Assembly (NCBI GenBank): GCA_002371825.1
Contig: DFHF01000022.1
Location: 8,962-72,961 of the forward strand
Direction of reading: 5' to 3'
Length of the DNA stretch: 64,000 bases
From: Ruminococcus flavefaciens
GTDB taxonomy: Bacteria > Bacillota > Clostridia > Oscillospirales > Ruminococcaceae
A program made the position numbers and the translations under genes. The notes under the pieces were generated by a model. It was not told where the DNA came from. It saw only the letters and a program-made list of their open reading frames with translations, and searched no databases. Of the stretch, positions 45,553-53,744 are shown in pieces. The stretch's first letter is position 1, and each line of letters starts with the position of its first letter.

Positions 45553-46227
45553 CTACTTTTTCATCCTGTAGCCCACTCCCCAGACTGTCTCGATATAATC
45601 GCAGTCAGGGTCACATTCCTTAAGCTTTTTTCTAAGCTTGCTTATGTGGACATTAAGGGTGTTGTCGTCAGCGGAGTTTTCGTAGTCCCAGACGGTATCG
45701 TAAATCATGCTCTTTGTACAGGTGCGGGAGGGGTTTTTCATAAGCAGGGCAAGGAGTTCAAATTCGTGTTTTGAGAGCTCCATGTCCTTTCCGCAGCAGA
45801 GTGCAGTGAATGAGGAACGGTCCAGCTCTATATTTTTATATGAGAGCTTGTCACTTGCCGGCTCAGAATTGCTGCTTCTGAGCCTTACTGCTATTCTTGC
45901 CAGAAGCTCGTCATTATGGAACGGCTTTGTAATGTAGTCATCGGCGCCCAGCACAAAGAGATCCACTTTTTTGCTGATATCGTGAATGGCGCTCATTACT
46001 ATTACCGGAACGTTTTTAGCGGCTTTCAGTTCCTTGATTATCTCATCGCCGTTTTTTCCGGGGAGCATGAGGTCAAGAAGTATCAGATCGATATTGCTGC
46101 CGTGGACAAGAAGTCCCTCAGTGCCTGAGAAGGCGCTGACAGTATCGTATCCGTTTCTTTTCAGCAGAGTGCTGAGCATATTATTTATATCCGGGTCGTC
46201 TTCGATAATAAGGATAGTCTTATTCAT
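45553..46227 (-). CDS. OmpR/PhoB family response regulator
   Basis: The 224-residue regulator has a receiver domain (phospho-acceptor Asp in IDLILLDLMLPG; acidic EDDPD pocket; Lys in DYITKPF) and a C-terminal winged helix (about 130-222; HEFELLALLMKNPSRTCTKSMIYDTVW and VHISKLRKKL). It starts MNKTILIIED with GGAGG ahead; the longer frame is rejected. It overlaps the MmcQ-EVE stop by 8 bases. Confidence 0.95.
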   Translation of the reverse strand: MNKTILIIEDDPDINNMLSTLLKRNGYDTVSAFSGTEGLLVHGSNIDLILLDLMLPGKNGDEIIKELKAAKNVPVIVMSAIHDISKKVDLFVLGADDYITKPFHNDELLARIAVRLRSSNSEPASDKLSYKNIELDRSSFTALCCGKDMELSKHEFELLALLMKNPSRTCTKSMIYDTVWDYENSADDNTLNVHISKLRKKLKECDPDCDYIETVWGVGYRMKK

Positions 46228-46990
46228 TGTTATCCTCCAGAATAGCGTTGATCTCTCTGAGAAGGCTCTCAGGCATATATCTTGCACTCCGTACAGCAGA
46301 AACACCGTGAGCTTTCAGTTTTTCACGGGACAGCAGCTCCTTGCTGTAGCGTCTTATGAGCCTGAGCTTCATGACCTTCTTCATACTGACGTTTTTGCCG
46401 TTATAGATGTAGGGGATATCGCTTTCAATCACCTCGCATCGGTAAATCACCGCTGATACTGGAGCGGCCATATATATGAACACATCATCTCCGGCAGAGA
46501 CTTTTCCGGTCTGCTTCCAGTTTATCATGCCGTCACGCTGAAAGTCCTGTTCAAGGTCGTAGTAGGCAGGATTTGCAGGAACCAGCCAGCTCTTTTTGCC
46601 TGAGGAGGTTGAACGTGCTTTGCCGCTGCCGCCTGCAAGGCCGTAGCTCATATCCACCAGCGGAAATATCTCCTCAGCCGGTACAGAGCCGTCAAGGAGA
46701 ATGGTTATCCAGCTGTTCTTGTTCATATGATAAGCCGGGAGTATCCCGCTGCGGCAGCGCAGAGAGCCTGCCATAAGGGGATCGCATTTGACATTCATTA
46801 TACTTATCGTGGAACTGTCCGGCAGTCCAAGTTTATCTCCGCCGACAGTCATAAACAGGGCATACCATTTTTTATTATCCTGTCTTCTGACAGCGCAGGC
46901 ATCCGGAGTACGCACCCAGAGGTATTCCGGCTGACCGCCGAATCTGTCCTTTATATACCCGAGGATATCCCCGGAAAGATCTGTATTCAC
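46220..46990 (-). CDS. MmcQ/YjbR domain fused to an EVE-like domain
   Basis: The 256-residue protein begins with an MmcQ/YjbR (CyaY-like) DNA-binding-type domain (about 3-120; GDILGYIKDRFGGQPEYLWVR, NKKWYALFMTVGG, NKNSWITILLDGSV) and ends in an EVE/PUA-like domain (about 130-235; SWLVPANPAYYDL, INWKQTGKVSAGDDVFIYMAAP). EVE domains bind modified bases or nucleic acids. The start is taken as GTG at 46990, 8 bases after GGAGG; a TTG at 47005 overlaps that site. It is second in the operon ending with the NSS transporter. Confidence 0.75.
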   Translation of the reverse strand: MNTDLSGDILGYIKDRFGGQPEYLWVRTPDACAVRRQDNKKWYALFMTVGGDKLGLPDSSTISIMNVKCDPLMAGSLRCRSGILPAYHMNKNSWITILLDGSVPAEEIFPLVDMSYGLAGGSGKARSTSSGKKSWLVPANPAYYDLEQDFQRDGMINWKQTGKVSAGDDVFIYMAAPVSAVIYRCEVIESDIPYIYNGKNVSMKKVMKLRLIRRYSKELLSREKLKAHGVSAVRSARYMPESLLREINAILEDNNE

Positions 46991-47011
46991 AGCTTTAACC
47001 TCCAAAAATGG

Positions 47012-47578
47012 TTATTCTTCTGCATTGCCTTCGAGGGCATCTGCAGGGACGGTTATCATTTTCCAGCCGTCTTCCTCAATATTGACCATGCAGCAGGTGT
47101 TTTCCATTGTGGTAACATAGTCTGCACCTGATATTTTAAGTGAGAGAACTGTCTCATAGCCCTCGCTTACTTTCGGAGACAAGCCGTTTGCTCCGTACTG
47201 TTCAGAGGCTGAGCTGAGATAGCTCTCAGCGCTTCTGAGCTGAGCATCGGAGAGCTGTACAGAGCTCTTTATCTCATCGAGAGTCATTTCCGGACCAGCT
47301 CCGCAGCTGACTATCCAGCCCTGACGCACTGCTTCCATGCCTTCCTTTCCGGCCTTGTAGAAATCATCGTGGTCAGGAGAGTTTTTTGCAGCGGCAGCAG
47401 CCTCCTTAGGGAGGGTACATTCAAGAAGAGCATCCGGGTCACAGTCGGTCATAGCCCGGCAATAGCTGTTTATGGCCGGTTCATAAGGTTTATGGCTGCT
47501 TCTGGACTTTTTTCCGGTGCCGCATGAGACAGTGGCAGCAAGGACTGCGGCAGTGGCAGCAATAATTAATTTTTTCAT
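47012..47578 (-). CDS. Lipoprotein, paralogue of the one at 42.4-43.1 kb
   Basis: The 188-residue lipoprotein (lipobox TVSC, Cys19) contains DAQLRSAESYLSSASEQYG, KVSEGYETVLSLKI and VNIEEDGWKMI, in the same order as in the 42.4-kb lipoprotein. It opens a five-gene minus-strand operon (lipoprotein, MmcQ-EVE, response regulator, kinase, NSS transporter) and has its own consensus promoter. It may act as the extracellular sensor for the loop-less histidine kinase (inference). Confidence 0.72.
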   Translation of the reverse strand: MKKLIIAATAAVLAATVSCGTGKKSRSSHKPYEPAINSYCRAMTDCDPDALLECTLPKEAAAAAKNSPDHDDFYKAGKEGMEAVRQGWIVSCGAGPEMTLDEIKSSVQLSDAQLRSAESYLSSASEQYGANGLSPKVSEGYETVLSLKISGADYVTTMENTCCMVNIEEDGWKMITVPADALEGNAEE

Positions 47579-47643
47579 GGGTATCCCAAGCCTTTCGGTC
47601 AGAATGATGCTTCACCGTCCTGATACGGGAAGCGACATATTCA

Positions 47644-47672
47644 ATTATACAATAAGAGTATTTTTTTGTCAA
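47644..47672 (-). promoter_or_regulatory. Promoter of the lipoprotein/two-component/NSS operon
   Basis: Minus strand -35 TTGACA (47672-47667), 17-base spacer of mostly A/T, -10 TATAAT (47649-47644): full consensus. Confidence 0.85.
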
Positions 47673-47735
47673 TGTGAAGGGACAGATATCATTATGCCGG
47701 ACGGAGGAGCATATCCTATAAAGAGGTGATGAGTT

Positions 47736-47981
47736 ATGGAAGAAAACGCAGATCTCTCTGATGAGGAGCTGCTGGCTGAATACAGCGGGAGGAGCTCCGG
47801 GAGCAGCGGGGCGGTGCAGGCGGTAGTCTGCATTATCCTTGGAGCATCGCTGTTTGCTCTGAATATGCTTTCTCCGGGGCTTGCTGAGGAACTTTTGTCC
47901 CGATTCAGGAAATACTCAGAGGGCAGTCCGGTATGTCCTGACCCTATAGACCTGCTCATGGGATTTTTTGATAGGCCTTAG
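47736..47981 (+). CDS. Small single-helix membrane protein before an M50 protease
   Basis: The 81-residue protein has an acidic N-terminus (about 1-25), one membrane helix (about 28-49) and a short outer tail (ending DPIDLLMGFFDRP). AAGAGGTGATG lies before the ATG. Its end overlaps the M50 protease start by 14 bases, indicating coupled translation. Not recognised by family; the layout recalls SpoIVFA-SpoIVFB, where a small membrane partner controls the protease, but it is much smaller than SpoIVFA. Confidence 0.6.
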   Translation: MEENADLSDEELLAEYSGRSSGSSGAVQAVVCIILGASLFALNMLSPGLAEELLSRFRKYSEGSPVCPDPIDLLMGFFDRP

Positions 47982-48534
47982 GCTGGGCGGTACAGAGCTG
48001 CGACTGTACTTTTCGTTCCTGACGTTCAACGCACTGCTTTTTCTCAGCGGCAGCAGGACAGCCCTGCTTTTCTATGCAGCGGCAGCAGTGCATGAGGCGG
48101 CACATATACTTGCGGCATATTTTTTCGGACAGCATCTGAGGTCAGTGGAGTTCCGCGGCACAGGGATAATAATGGAAGCAGAAAAGAATTGCGGGGCTCC
48201 GTTTTTCCATGGGGCCGCAGTACTTATGGCAGGACCTGCTGTAAATCTTCTGATGTGGCTGATCTCCTCAGCAGCAGGTGCATCAGACAAATGGGCAGAG
48301 ATAAATCTCGGCTTATGCCTTTATAATCTTCTGCCCTATTGTCAGCTTGACGGCGGAGCAGCTATATCACTGCTTATATGCGGAAGCCCTTATGAGCGGG
48401 AGATAGGAGATCTTCTGCTATTCATAAAAATGGCAGTATCAGCGGCACTTTTTATACTGACTATAGCTGTGGACAGCAGCCTGCTAATACTTTTTGCTGT
48501 ATCTGTATTCCTTCTGCTGGGAGATATAAAATAA
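47968..48534 (+). CDS. M50 family site-2-protease-like membrane metalloprotease
   Basis: The 188-residue protein has about five membrane helices with the zinc motif HEAAH (residues about 40-44, in AAAVHEAAHILAAYFFG) and the third ligand in LLPYCQLDGG (Asp). This is the core of SpoIVFB-like intramembrane proteases, here without PDZ or CBS domains. A TTG at 47968 is taken as start, but no strong ribosome site is seen, and coupling to the small gene upstream is likely. The substrate is unknown; a pro-sigma factor is the classic one for SpoIVFB. Confidence 0.8.
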   Translation: MIGLRLGGTELRLYFSFLTFNALLFLSGSRTALLFYAAAAVHEAAHILAAYFFGQHLRSVEFRGTGIIMEAEKNCGAPFFHGAAVLMAGPAVNLLMWLISSAAGASDKWAEINLGLCLYNLLPYCQLDGGAAISLLICGSPYEREIGDLLLFIKMAVSAALFILTIAVDSSLLILFAVSVFLLLGDIK

Positions 48535-48559
48535 AAGGACTGCCGGAGCAGTCCTTTTT
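48533..48559. terminator. Bidirectional terminator between the M50 and OAH genes
   Basis: AAAGGACTGC / GCAGTCCTTT with a CGGA loop and T-runs on both strands. Confidence 0.85.
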
Positions 48560-48574
48560 GATGTTATAGATATG

Positions 48575-49840
48575 TCAGATAGCAGCGAAAGCCTGCTTGA
48601 GGTCATCAAGGATATCCTCAACATTTTCGAGGCCGACAGAAAGTCTGATAAGTCCGCCGTTGATGCCTGCTGCAACGAGCTGTTCGTCAGTGAGCTGACG
48701 GTGAGTTGCGCTTGCAGGGTGGAGCACACAGGTGCGGATATCAGCAACGTGAACTTCATTTGAAGCAAGTTTGAGCGAATCCATGAACTTGACAGCAGTA
48801 TTTCTTCCGCCCTTGATAACGAAGGAGATAACTCCTGAGCAGCCGCCTGGGAGATACTTCTGAGCGAGCTCATAGTAAGGATTGCTCTTGAGGCCGGGAT
48901 AATTTACGGACTCGACCTTGTCGTTTGCCTCAAGGAACTCAGAAACGATCTTTGCGTTCTCGCAGTACTGCTTCATACGGATAGGAAGTGTCTCAAGGCC
49001 GAGGTTGAGGTAGAATGCGGACTGAGCTGAAGGATAGCAGCCGAAGTCTCTCATAAGCTGCATTCTTGCCTTGACTATGTAAGCAGCCTTGCCGTAAGCC
49101 TTTGTATAGATAGTGCCGTGGTAGCTCTCATCGGGCTCTGTAAACTCAGGGAACTTGCCGTTTGTCCAGTCGAAGTTACCGGAATCTATGATAACACCGC
49201 CGCCCTGTACAGCATGGCCGTCCATGTACTTTGTTGTGGAGTGAACGATGATATCAGCACCGTACTCAAAAGGTCTGCAAAGTACAGGAGTGGGGAAAGT
49301 GTTGTCTATGATGAGCGGAACGCCGTTTTCATGAGCGATCTTAGCGAACTTCTCGATATCGAAAACAGAGAGTGCGGGGTTAGCGAGAGTTTCACCGAAA
49401 ACAGCCTTTGTATTGGGCTTGAACGCAGCCTTTATCTCTTCCTCTGAAGCATCAGCATTTACGAAAATGCACTCGATGCCCAGTTTTTTGAGAGTGTAAG
49501 CGAAGAGGTTGATAGTGCCGCCGTAGATAGTAGCAGCAGAGATGAAGCTGTCGCCTGCCTGGAGGATGTTGAGCAGTGAGAGCAGGGAAGCTGCCTGGCC
49601 GCTTGAGGTACACATAGCGCCGATACCGCCTTCAAGGGCATTTATCTTTTCCTCAACAGCCATAACTGTGGGGTTCTCGAAACGGGAATAGATAAGGCTC
49701 TTTGTGGGGTCATCAAATACAGCAGCAACGTCATCAGTTGAGTCATAAACGTAGGTAGTGCTCTGAACTATAGGCACAACTCTGGGCTCTGTATTTTTGG
49801 GTGTGTAGCCTGCGTGCAGGCATTTTGTCTCGATTTTCAT
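48575..49840 (-). CDS. O-acetylhomoserine aminocarboxypropyltransferase (sulfhydrylase)
   Basis: The 421-residue PLP enzyme of the Cys/Met metabolism class makes homocysteine from O-acetylhomoserine and sulfide. It starts MKIETKCLHAGYTPKN and shows YSRFENPT, TSSGQAAS, NTFPTPVLCRPFEYGADIIVHSTTKYMDGH (Schiff-base Lys) and a C-terminal HPASATHRQL, RLSVGLENVEDI. It follows the HD gene by 23 bases and shares its promoter. No SAM riboswitch was found upstream. Confidence 0.93.
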   Translation of the reverse strand: MKIETKCLHAGYTPKNTEPRVVPIVQSTTYVYDSTDDVAAVFDDPTKSLIYSRFENPTVMAVEEKINALEGGIGAMCTSSGQAASLLSLLNILQAGDSFISAATIYGGTINLFAYTLKKLGIECIFVNADASEEEIKAAFKPNTKAVFGETLANPALSVFDIEKFAKIAHENGVPLIIDNTFPTPVLCRPFEYGADIIVHSTTKYMDGHAVQGGGVIIDSGNFDWTNGKFPEFTEPDESYHGTIYTKAYGKAAYIVKARMQLMRDFGCYPSAQSAFYLNLGLETLPIRMKQYCENAKIVSEFLEANDKVESVNYPGLKSNPYYELAQKYLPGGCSGVISFVIKGGRNTAVKFMDSLKLASNEVHVADIRTCVLHPASATHRQLTDEQLVAAGINGGLIRLSVGLENVEDILDDLKQAFAAI

Positions 49841-49863
49841 AATAAACCTCCTGGAAATTTGAT

Positions 49864-50364
49864 TCAGTGCTTTTCGTGAAGACCTGTCAGCTTAGGCAGA
49901 CAGAATTCAAGAACAGCACAGTATTTATCAATGAGTGTGATGATATAAGTCTCCTTGTATTTAGGCAGAGGCCTTGTGGCCGGCCACATATGCTTTTCTA
50001 TCATATCACGTTCAAGCGGAGTGAGGGGAGTAAGCTCAGCAGCATTCTGTACTGCGATAAAAGCGTGCATGGCGCTGTGTGAGAGCTGTCCCTTTTCCTT
50101 GGAGCTGTTGTACTCCTTTCTGTTATAGAAGAAAAGATCGTGGAGCAGGCCTGCTCTTGCGGCGGAACGGGCATTAAGCCCTAATTTCCGGCAGACGAGC
50201 CAGCTGTAATAGGAGACATTGAGACAATGCTGGAACCTTGTAGTGGATATGTGGTGAGTTATGCTCCTGAGTCTGATAAGCTGACGGCAGCCGATAATAT
50301 CGGAAACGCAGCTGTAATATTCAGAAAATGAGAGCTCCTTTCTGGAGCCGATAGCTTTTAACAT
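49864..50364 (-). CDS. HD domain phosphohydrolase-like protein
   Basis: The 166-residue protein has HISTTRFQHCLNVSYYSWLVCRKLGLN and the metal HD pair in ARAGLLHDLFFYN, with later SHSAMHAFIAVQNA and the closing NIITLIDKYC-like helix. HD proteins hydrolyse phosphate esters of nucleotides; substrate unknown. ATG at 50364 has AAAAGGA ahead; a TTG at 50385 is less likely. It opens the two-gene unit with the OAH sulfhydrylase. Confidence 0.82.
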   Translation of the reverse strand: MLKAIGSRKELSFSEYYSCVSDIIGCRQLIRLRSITHHISTTRFQHCLNVSYYSWLVCRKLGLNARSAARAGLLHDLFFYNRKEYNSSKEKGQLSHSAMHAFIAVQNAAELTPLTPLERDMIEKHMWPATRPLPKYKETYIITLIDKYCAVLEFCLPKLTGLHEKH

Positions 50365-50409
50365 AGACACATCCTTTTCGGTCAAAGGTCAATATCATCT
50401 GATAAGAAA

Positions 50410-50438
50410 ATTATACCCTATATTATAAAAAAAATCAA
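50410..50438 (-). promoter_or_regulatory. Promoter of the HD-OAH unit
   Basis: Minus strand -35 TTGATT (50438-50433), 17-base spacer, -10 TATAAT (50415-50410). Confidence 0.75.
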
Positions 50439-50569
50439 TAGCTGACAGAAATTTCACAGAATTATCATATGATTTCAATAGGCTAACTTGGAATTGATTC
50501 AGTGCCATTGTATTGCTTGCGAAATATCATAAATATGCCTGCATATCAATTTTCAATGCTTTCAGCGTC

Positions 50570-50699
50570 TTGATTTATTTGCAAAGATGTGCTATAATCA
50601 ATGTGTTCTCAATAACCGCATTACGGCGGTTATTGTCCCGAACTTTGTTCAGGGAGCGTAAATTCTTTATAAAAAATGGAATTTGCGCAGATATTAATT
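50570..50699 (+). repeat. Promoter plus triple-hairpin leader (copy 2 of the module)
   Basis: TTGATT (50570-50575), 17 bases, TATAAT (50593-50598), then H1 50610-50635 (10 bp), H2 50636-50654 and H3 50656-50688 (10 bp with one G-U pair), then GCAGATATTAATT (50687-50699). This matches block B at 31379-31652 in promoter boxes, H1-H3 and closing motif, while the 17-base spacer has diverged. It stands 30 bases upstream of trmB and must be in its 5' UTR. Confidence 0.75.
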
Positions 50700-50728
50700 G
50701 CATCAAAACTTGTTTACCGGAGGTTTAT

Positions 50729-51391
50729 ATGAGAATACGTCATAAACCATGGGCAAAGCCGGAACTTGAGGCCTGCCCGTTTTATATAAAAGAACCTCAG
50801 CAGCAGATAGGCCGCTGGAGAGAGCTTTTCGCCGAGCCGGACAAGCCCCTTTATGTGGAGCTTGGCTGCGGCAAGGGAGGCTTTATCTCGCAGGCAGCTC
50901 CGGCTCATCCGGAAGTGAATTTCATTGCTATGGATATAAAGAACGAGATGCTGGTGCTGGCTAAGAGAAAGCTGGAACAGGCCTATGCGGAAAAAAATGC
51001 CTCTCCGGACAATGTTCGCATAGCCATACAGAATATCGAGCGGCTTGAACTGGCATGGGACGAAAATGACCGGGCAGAGAGGATATATATCAATTTCTGC
51101 AATCCGTGGCCGAAGAAAAAGCACAAGAAGCGCCGCCTGACACATACAAGGCAGCTTGTGAACTATAAGAAATTCCTGAAAGGGGAGCTCTGGTTCAAAA
51201 CTGATGATGACGAGCTCTTTGAGGAGTCCTTTGAGTATTTCGCAGAGGCCGGATACCGCATAAAGTACAAGACCTTCGACCTTCATGCCGAAAGTCCCTA
51301 CGAGAATTTTGTGACCGAGCACGAGAAGATGTTCACTGATGAGGGAAAGAAGATAAAGTTCCTCATAGCTGAACCTGTCAGGGAGGACTGA
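50729..51391 (+). CDS. trmB: tRNA (guanine-N7-)-methyltransferase TrmB
   Basis: The 220-residue SAM-dependent enzyme methylates G46 of tRNA. It starts MRIRHKPWAKPELEACPFYI, with the SAM motif VELGCGKGGF, AMDIKNEMLVLA and the family signature ERIYINFCNPWPKKKHKKRRL. ATG at 50729 has GGAGG ahead; the longer frame to 50513 runs through the repeat leader and is rejected. A small gene follows 3 bases later. Confidence 0.95.
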   Translation: MRIRHKPWAKPELEACPFYIKEPQQQIGRWRELFAEPDKPLYVELGCGKGGFISQAAPAHPEVNFIAMDIKNEMLVLAKRKLEQAYAEKNASPDNVRIAIQNIERLELAWDENDRAERIYINFCNPWPKKKHKKRRLTHTRQLVNYKKFLKGELWFKTDDDELFEESFEYFAEAGYRIKYKTFDLHAESPYENFVTEHEKMFTDEGKKIKFLIAEPVRED

Positions 51392-51394
51392 AAT

Positions 51395-51616
51395 ATGGAA
51401 TATCAGAAGAATTTCGGCAGCTTCACCATCGGCGGAGGCACTATGAAGACCGCCGGCTCAGGTACTCTTGACAAAGCAGTCGAGGCTCCTGATGTGAGGA
51501 CAAAGTACGATAAGAAGATAATTGCCAAAAATGCCGCAAAGGCTGCTGTTCTTACAGCAGGAGTGCTCCTGAAGCACAAGTACCTTGGCGGAGGAAAGAA
51601 GAAAAAGAAGAGATAG
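51395..51616 (+). CDS. Small basic hypothetical protein after trmB
   Basis: The 73-residue protein begins MEYQKNFGSFTIGGG, has a middle helix (IIAKNAAKAAVLTAGVLL) that could be amphipathic or membrane-linked, and ends in a run of lysines. AGGACTG before the ATG is a modest ribosome site. It is not recognised. Codon use is like its neighbours and it begins 3 bases after trmB, which supports translation. A stem-loop (51619-51678) follows. Confidence 0.5.
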   Translation: MEYQKNFGSFTIGGGTMKTAGSGTLDKAVEAPDVRTKYDKKIIAKNAAKAAVLTAGVLLKHKYLGGGKKKKKR

Positions 51617-51718
51617 CGGACATCTTTTGACTGTGATCCTCGTATGGAAGAACTATGTGAGTATCACGGCTGTCCGGCTGCCTTATTTGTAAACATAATA
51701 TAATAAATCCGGTAAGAC

Positions 51719-51747
51719 TGGACAAACGAAAACAGATGTGATATAAT
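51719..51747 (+). promoter_or_regulatory. Promoter of the pyr operon
   Basis: TGGACA (51719-51724), 17-base spacer, TATAAT (51742-51747); transcription should start near 51754. Confidence 0.8.
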
Positions 51748-51753
51748 ATATAA

Positions 51754-51889
51754 AGTCTATGGAACTACCCCTTTAAATCGATCCCGTGAGATCGGCAAGG
51801 CGAGTCTGAAGATACTTATACACCGGTCTGTATCCGGATATAGCTATAACTATAAGTATGCTCCTTGCCTTGCAGGGAGCATTTTTTGT
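51754..51889 (+). promoter_or_regulatory. PyrR-binding attenuator of the pyr operon
   Basis: The leader carries a PyrR-type binding loop (TCCCGTGAGATCGGCAAGG, 51782-51800) and a terminator of 11 bp (51858-51868 with 51872-51882) followed by six T. The GGCAAGG of the loop (51794-51800) is complementary to CCTTGCC (51863-51869) in the terminator 5' arm, so the antiterminator and terminator exclude each other. With UMP-bound PyrR the anti-antiterminator forms and transcription stops before pyrR. Confidence 0.9.
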
Positions 51890-51904
51890 GGAAGGAGAGG
51901 GTGT

Positions 51905-52432
51905 ATGGGCACAGGACATATAATCATGGATGAACAGGCTATGCAGAGAGCTATAGCAAGGATATCCTATGAAATAATCGAGCACAACAAGGGTGCGGAA
52001 GATATATGTATAGTCGGAGTGCTCTCCCGTGGAGTGCCTCTTGGCAGGCGGATAGCCGCAAAGCTCTCAGAGCTTGAAAAAGTGGAGGTGCCCTTCGGCG
52101 AGCTGGATATCACTCCCTACAGGGATGATGTGAAGCCGGACGGCCATACCGAGAAAACTGATATCCCTTTCGATATCAAGGACAGGGACGTTATCCTGGT
52201 AGATGATGTCATATTTACCGGAAGAAGCTCCAGAGCCGCTATTGACGCACTTATCAAGCGTGGAAGGCCAAGGAGCATACAGCTTGCGGCACTTATCGAC
52301 AGAGGTCACCGTGAGCTGCCTATAAGACCGGATTACGTCGGAAAGAACCTGCCAACTTCTCACAGCGAGAAGGTAAAGGTATCCGTATCAGAGATCGACG
52401 GACGAGACGGCGTCGAGATCTTCAGTTTATAA
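51905..52432 (+). CDS. pyrR: PyrR bifunctional regulator / uracil phosphoribosyltransferase
   Basis: The 175-residue protein binds pyr leader RNA with UMP and can make UMP from uracil and PRPP. It has the PRPP motif [31 protein letters not shown], and [14 protein letters not shown] near the end. AAGGAGAGG precedes the ATG. It is first in the operon it controls. Confidence 0.96.
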   Translation: MGTGHIIMDEQAMQRAIARISYEIIEHNKGAEDICIVGVLSRGVPLGRRIAAKLSELEKVEVPFGELDITPYRDDVKPDGHTEKTDIPFDIKDRDVILVDDVIFTGRSSRAAIDALIKRGRPRSIQLAALIDRGHRELPIRPDYVGKNLPTSHSEKVKVSVSEIDGRDGVEIFSL

Positions 52433-52444
52433 AAGGAGGAAGTT

Positions 52445-53722
52445 ATGTCAGATTCAATACTCATCAGAAATGTTCGTGCAGTGGACACAGTAAATGACAG
52501 TATAACAGATGTATATATAAAAGACGGCATTATCGCTGAGACCGGGGTATCCCTCTCTGTCAGCGCAGATCAGGTCATTGACGGGACCGGTCTGGTACTT
52601 ATGCCGTCTCTTTTTGATATGCACGTTCACTTCCGTGATCCCGGACAGACCCATAAGGAGGATGTGCTGACAGGCTGCTCAGCTGCCCTTGCCGGAGGAG
52701 TTACAGGTGTTCTGGCAATGCCGAATACTGTCCCGCCCTGCGATGATCCTGATATAATCCGCTATATAAAGGACAAAGCCAAGGATACCGGAGTCGAGGT
52801 ATATCCCGTAGGATGCATAACCGGCGGCATGAAGGGCAACGGTCTGTGTGATTATGAGGCTCTTAAAGAGGCTGGCTGCATATGCATATCCGATGACGGC
52901 AGACCTGTCGAGAATGCTGAAATGATGAGAAAGGCTCTTGAACTCTCCAACGAAAACGGACTGCTCGTAGCTTCACACTGCGAGGACCTGAGCATAATCA
53001 ACAAGGGAATAATGAATAAGGGCGAGACCTCCGAAAAGCTCGGGGTCAGAGGTATGGACAGAGCCTCTGAGGACTATATCACCGCCCGTGAGATGATACT
53101 TGCATCCTCTGTAGGAGCAAGGATACATATCTGCCATGTCAGCACTGAGGGCAGCTCTGCAATGATACGCTTTGCAAAGTCAAGGGGAGTAAGAGTTACC
53201 TGCGAGACCGCTCCGCATTATTTCATGCTCACAGATGAGCTGCTGATGAAGCGTGATGCAGACTACAGAATGAATCCGCCTCTCCGTACTCCTAAGGACG
53301 TAAGGGCGATAATCGATGCCATAAAGGACGGCACTATCGACTGCATTATCACAGACCATGCTCCTCATGCTGCTGAGGAAAAAGCAAACTTTGAGACTGC
53401 TCCCAACGGTGTAGTTGGTCTGGAGACTTCACTGGCAGCAACACTTACAGCGCTCTATCATACCGGCGAGATAAGCCTCAACAAAGTTGTGGAGCTCATG
53501 TGCGTAAATCCCCGCAGGATACTCGGACTGGAAGTGCCTTCCGTTGAAAAGGGAAGCAAGGCAGACCTGGTGCTTGCGGATATAGATAAAAAATGGACTG
53601 TTGAACCGGAAAAGCTTCATTCAAAGTCCCACAATACAGTATTCAAGGGAATGACTCTTACGGGAAAGCCTCTCGTAACAATATCCGGCGGAGTCATCCG
53701 TTATGACGCAAGAAACGAATAA
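52445..53722 (+). CDS. pyrC: Dihydroorotase
   Basis: The 425-residue amidohydrolase closes carbamoyl aspartate to dihydroorotate. It has the metal motif DMHVHFRDPGQTHKED, GGVTGVLAMPNT, HICHVST and IITDHAPHAAEEK, typical of class I (PyrC with a full metal set). AAAGGAGG precedes the ATG, 12 bases after pyrR. No pyrB is in the window, so the aspartate transcarbamoylase must lie elsewhere. Confidence 0.95.
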   Translation: MSDSILIRNVRAVDTVNDSITDVYIKDGIIAETGVSLSVSADQVIDGTGLVLMPSLFDMHVHFRDPGQTHKEDVLTGCSAALAGGVTGVLAMPNTVPPCDDPDIIRYIKDKAKDTGVEVYPVGCITGGMKGNGLCDYEALKEAGCICISDDGRPVENAEMMRKALELSNENGLLVASHCEDLSIINKGIMNKGETSEKLGVRGMDRASEDYITAREMILASSVGARIHICHVSTEGSSAMIRFAKSRGVRVTCETAPHYFMLTDELLMKRDADYRMNPPLRTPKDVRAIIDAIKDGTIDCIITDHAPHAAEEKANFETAPNGVVGLETSLAATLTALYHTGEISLNKVVELMCVNPRRILGLEVPSVEKGSKADLVLADIDKKWTVEPEKLHSKSHNTVFKGMTLTGKPLVTISGGVIRYDARNE

Positions 53723-53744
53723 TCATTTTCAAGGAGGAAATACT

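Noticed and set aside
50513..50728. In-frame extension of trmB by 72 codons
   Set aside because: It runs through the promoter and hairpins of the leader module and has no ribosome site, whereas GGAGG precedes the ATG at 50729.
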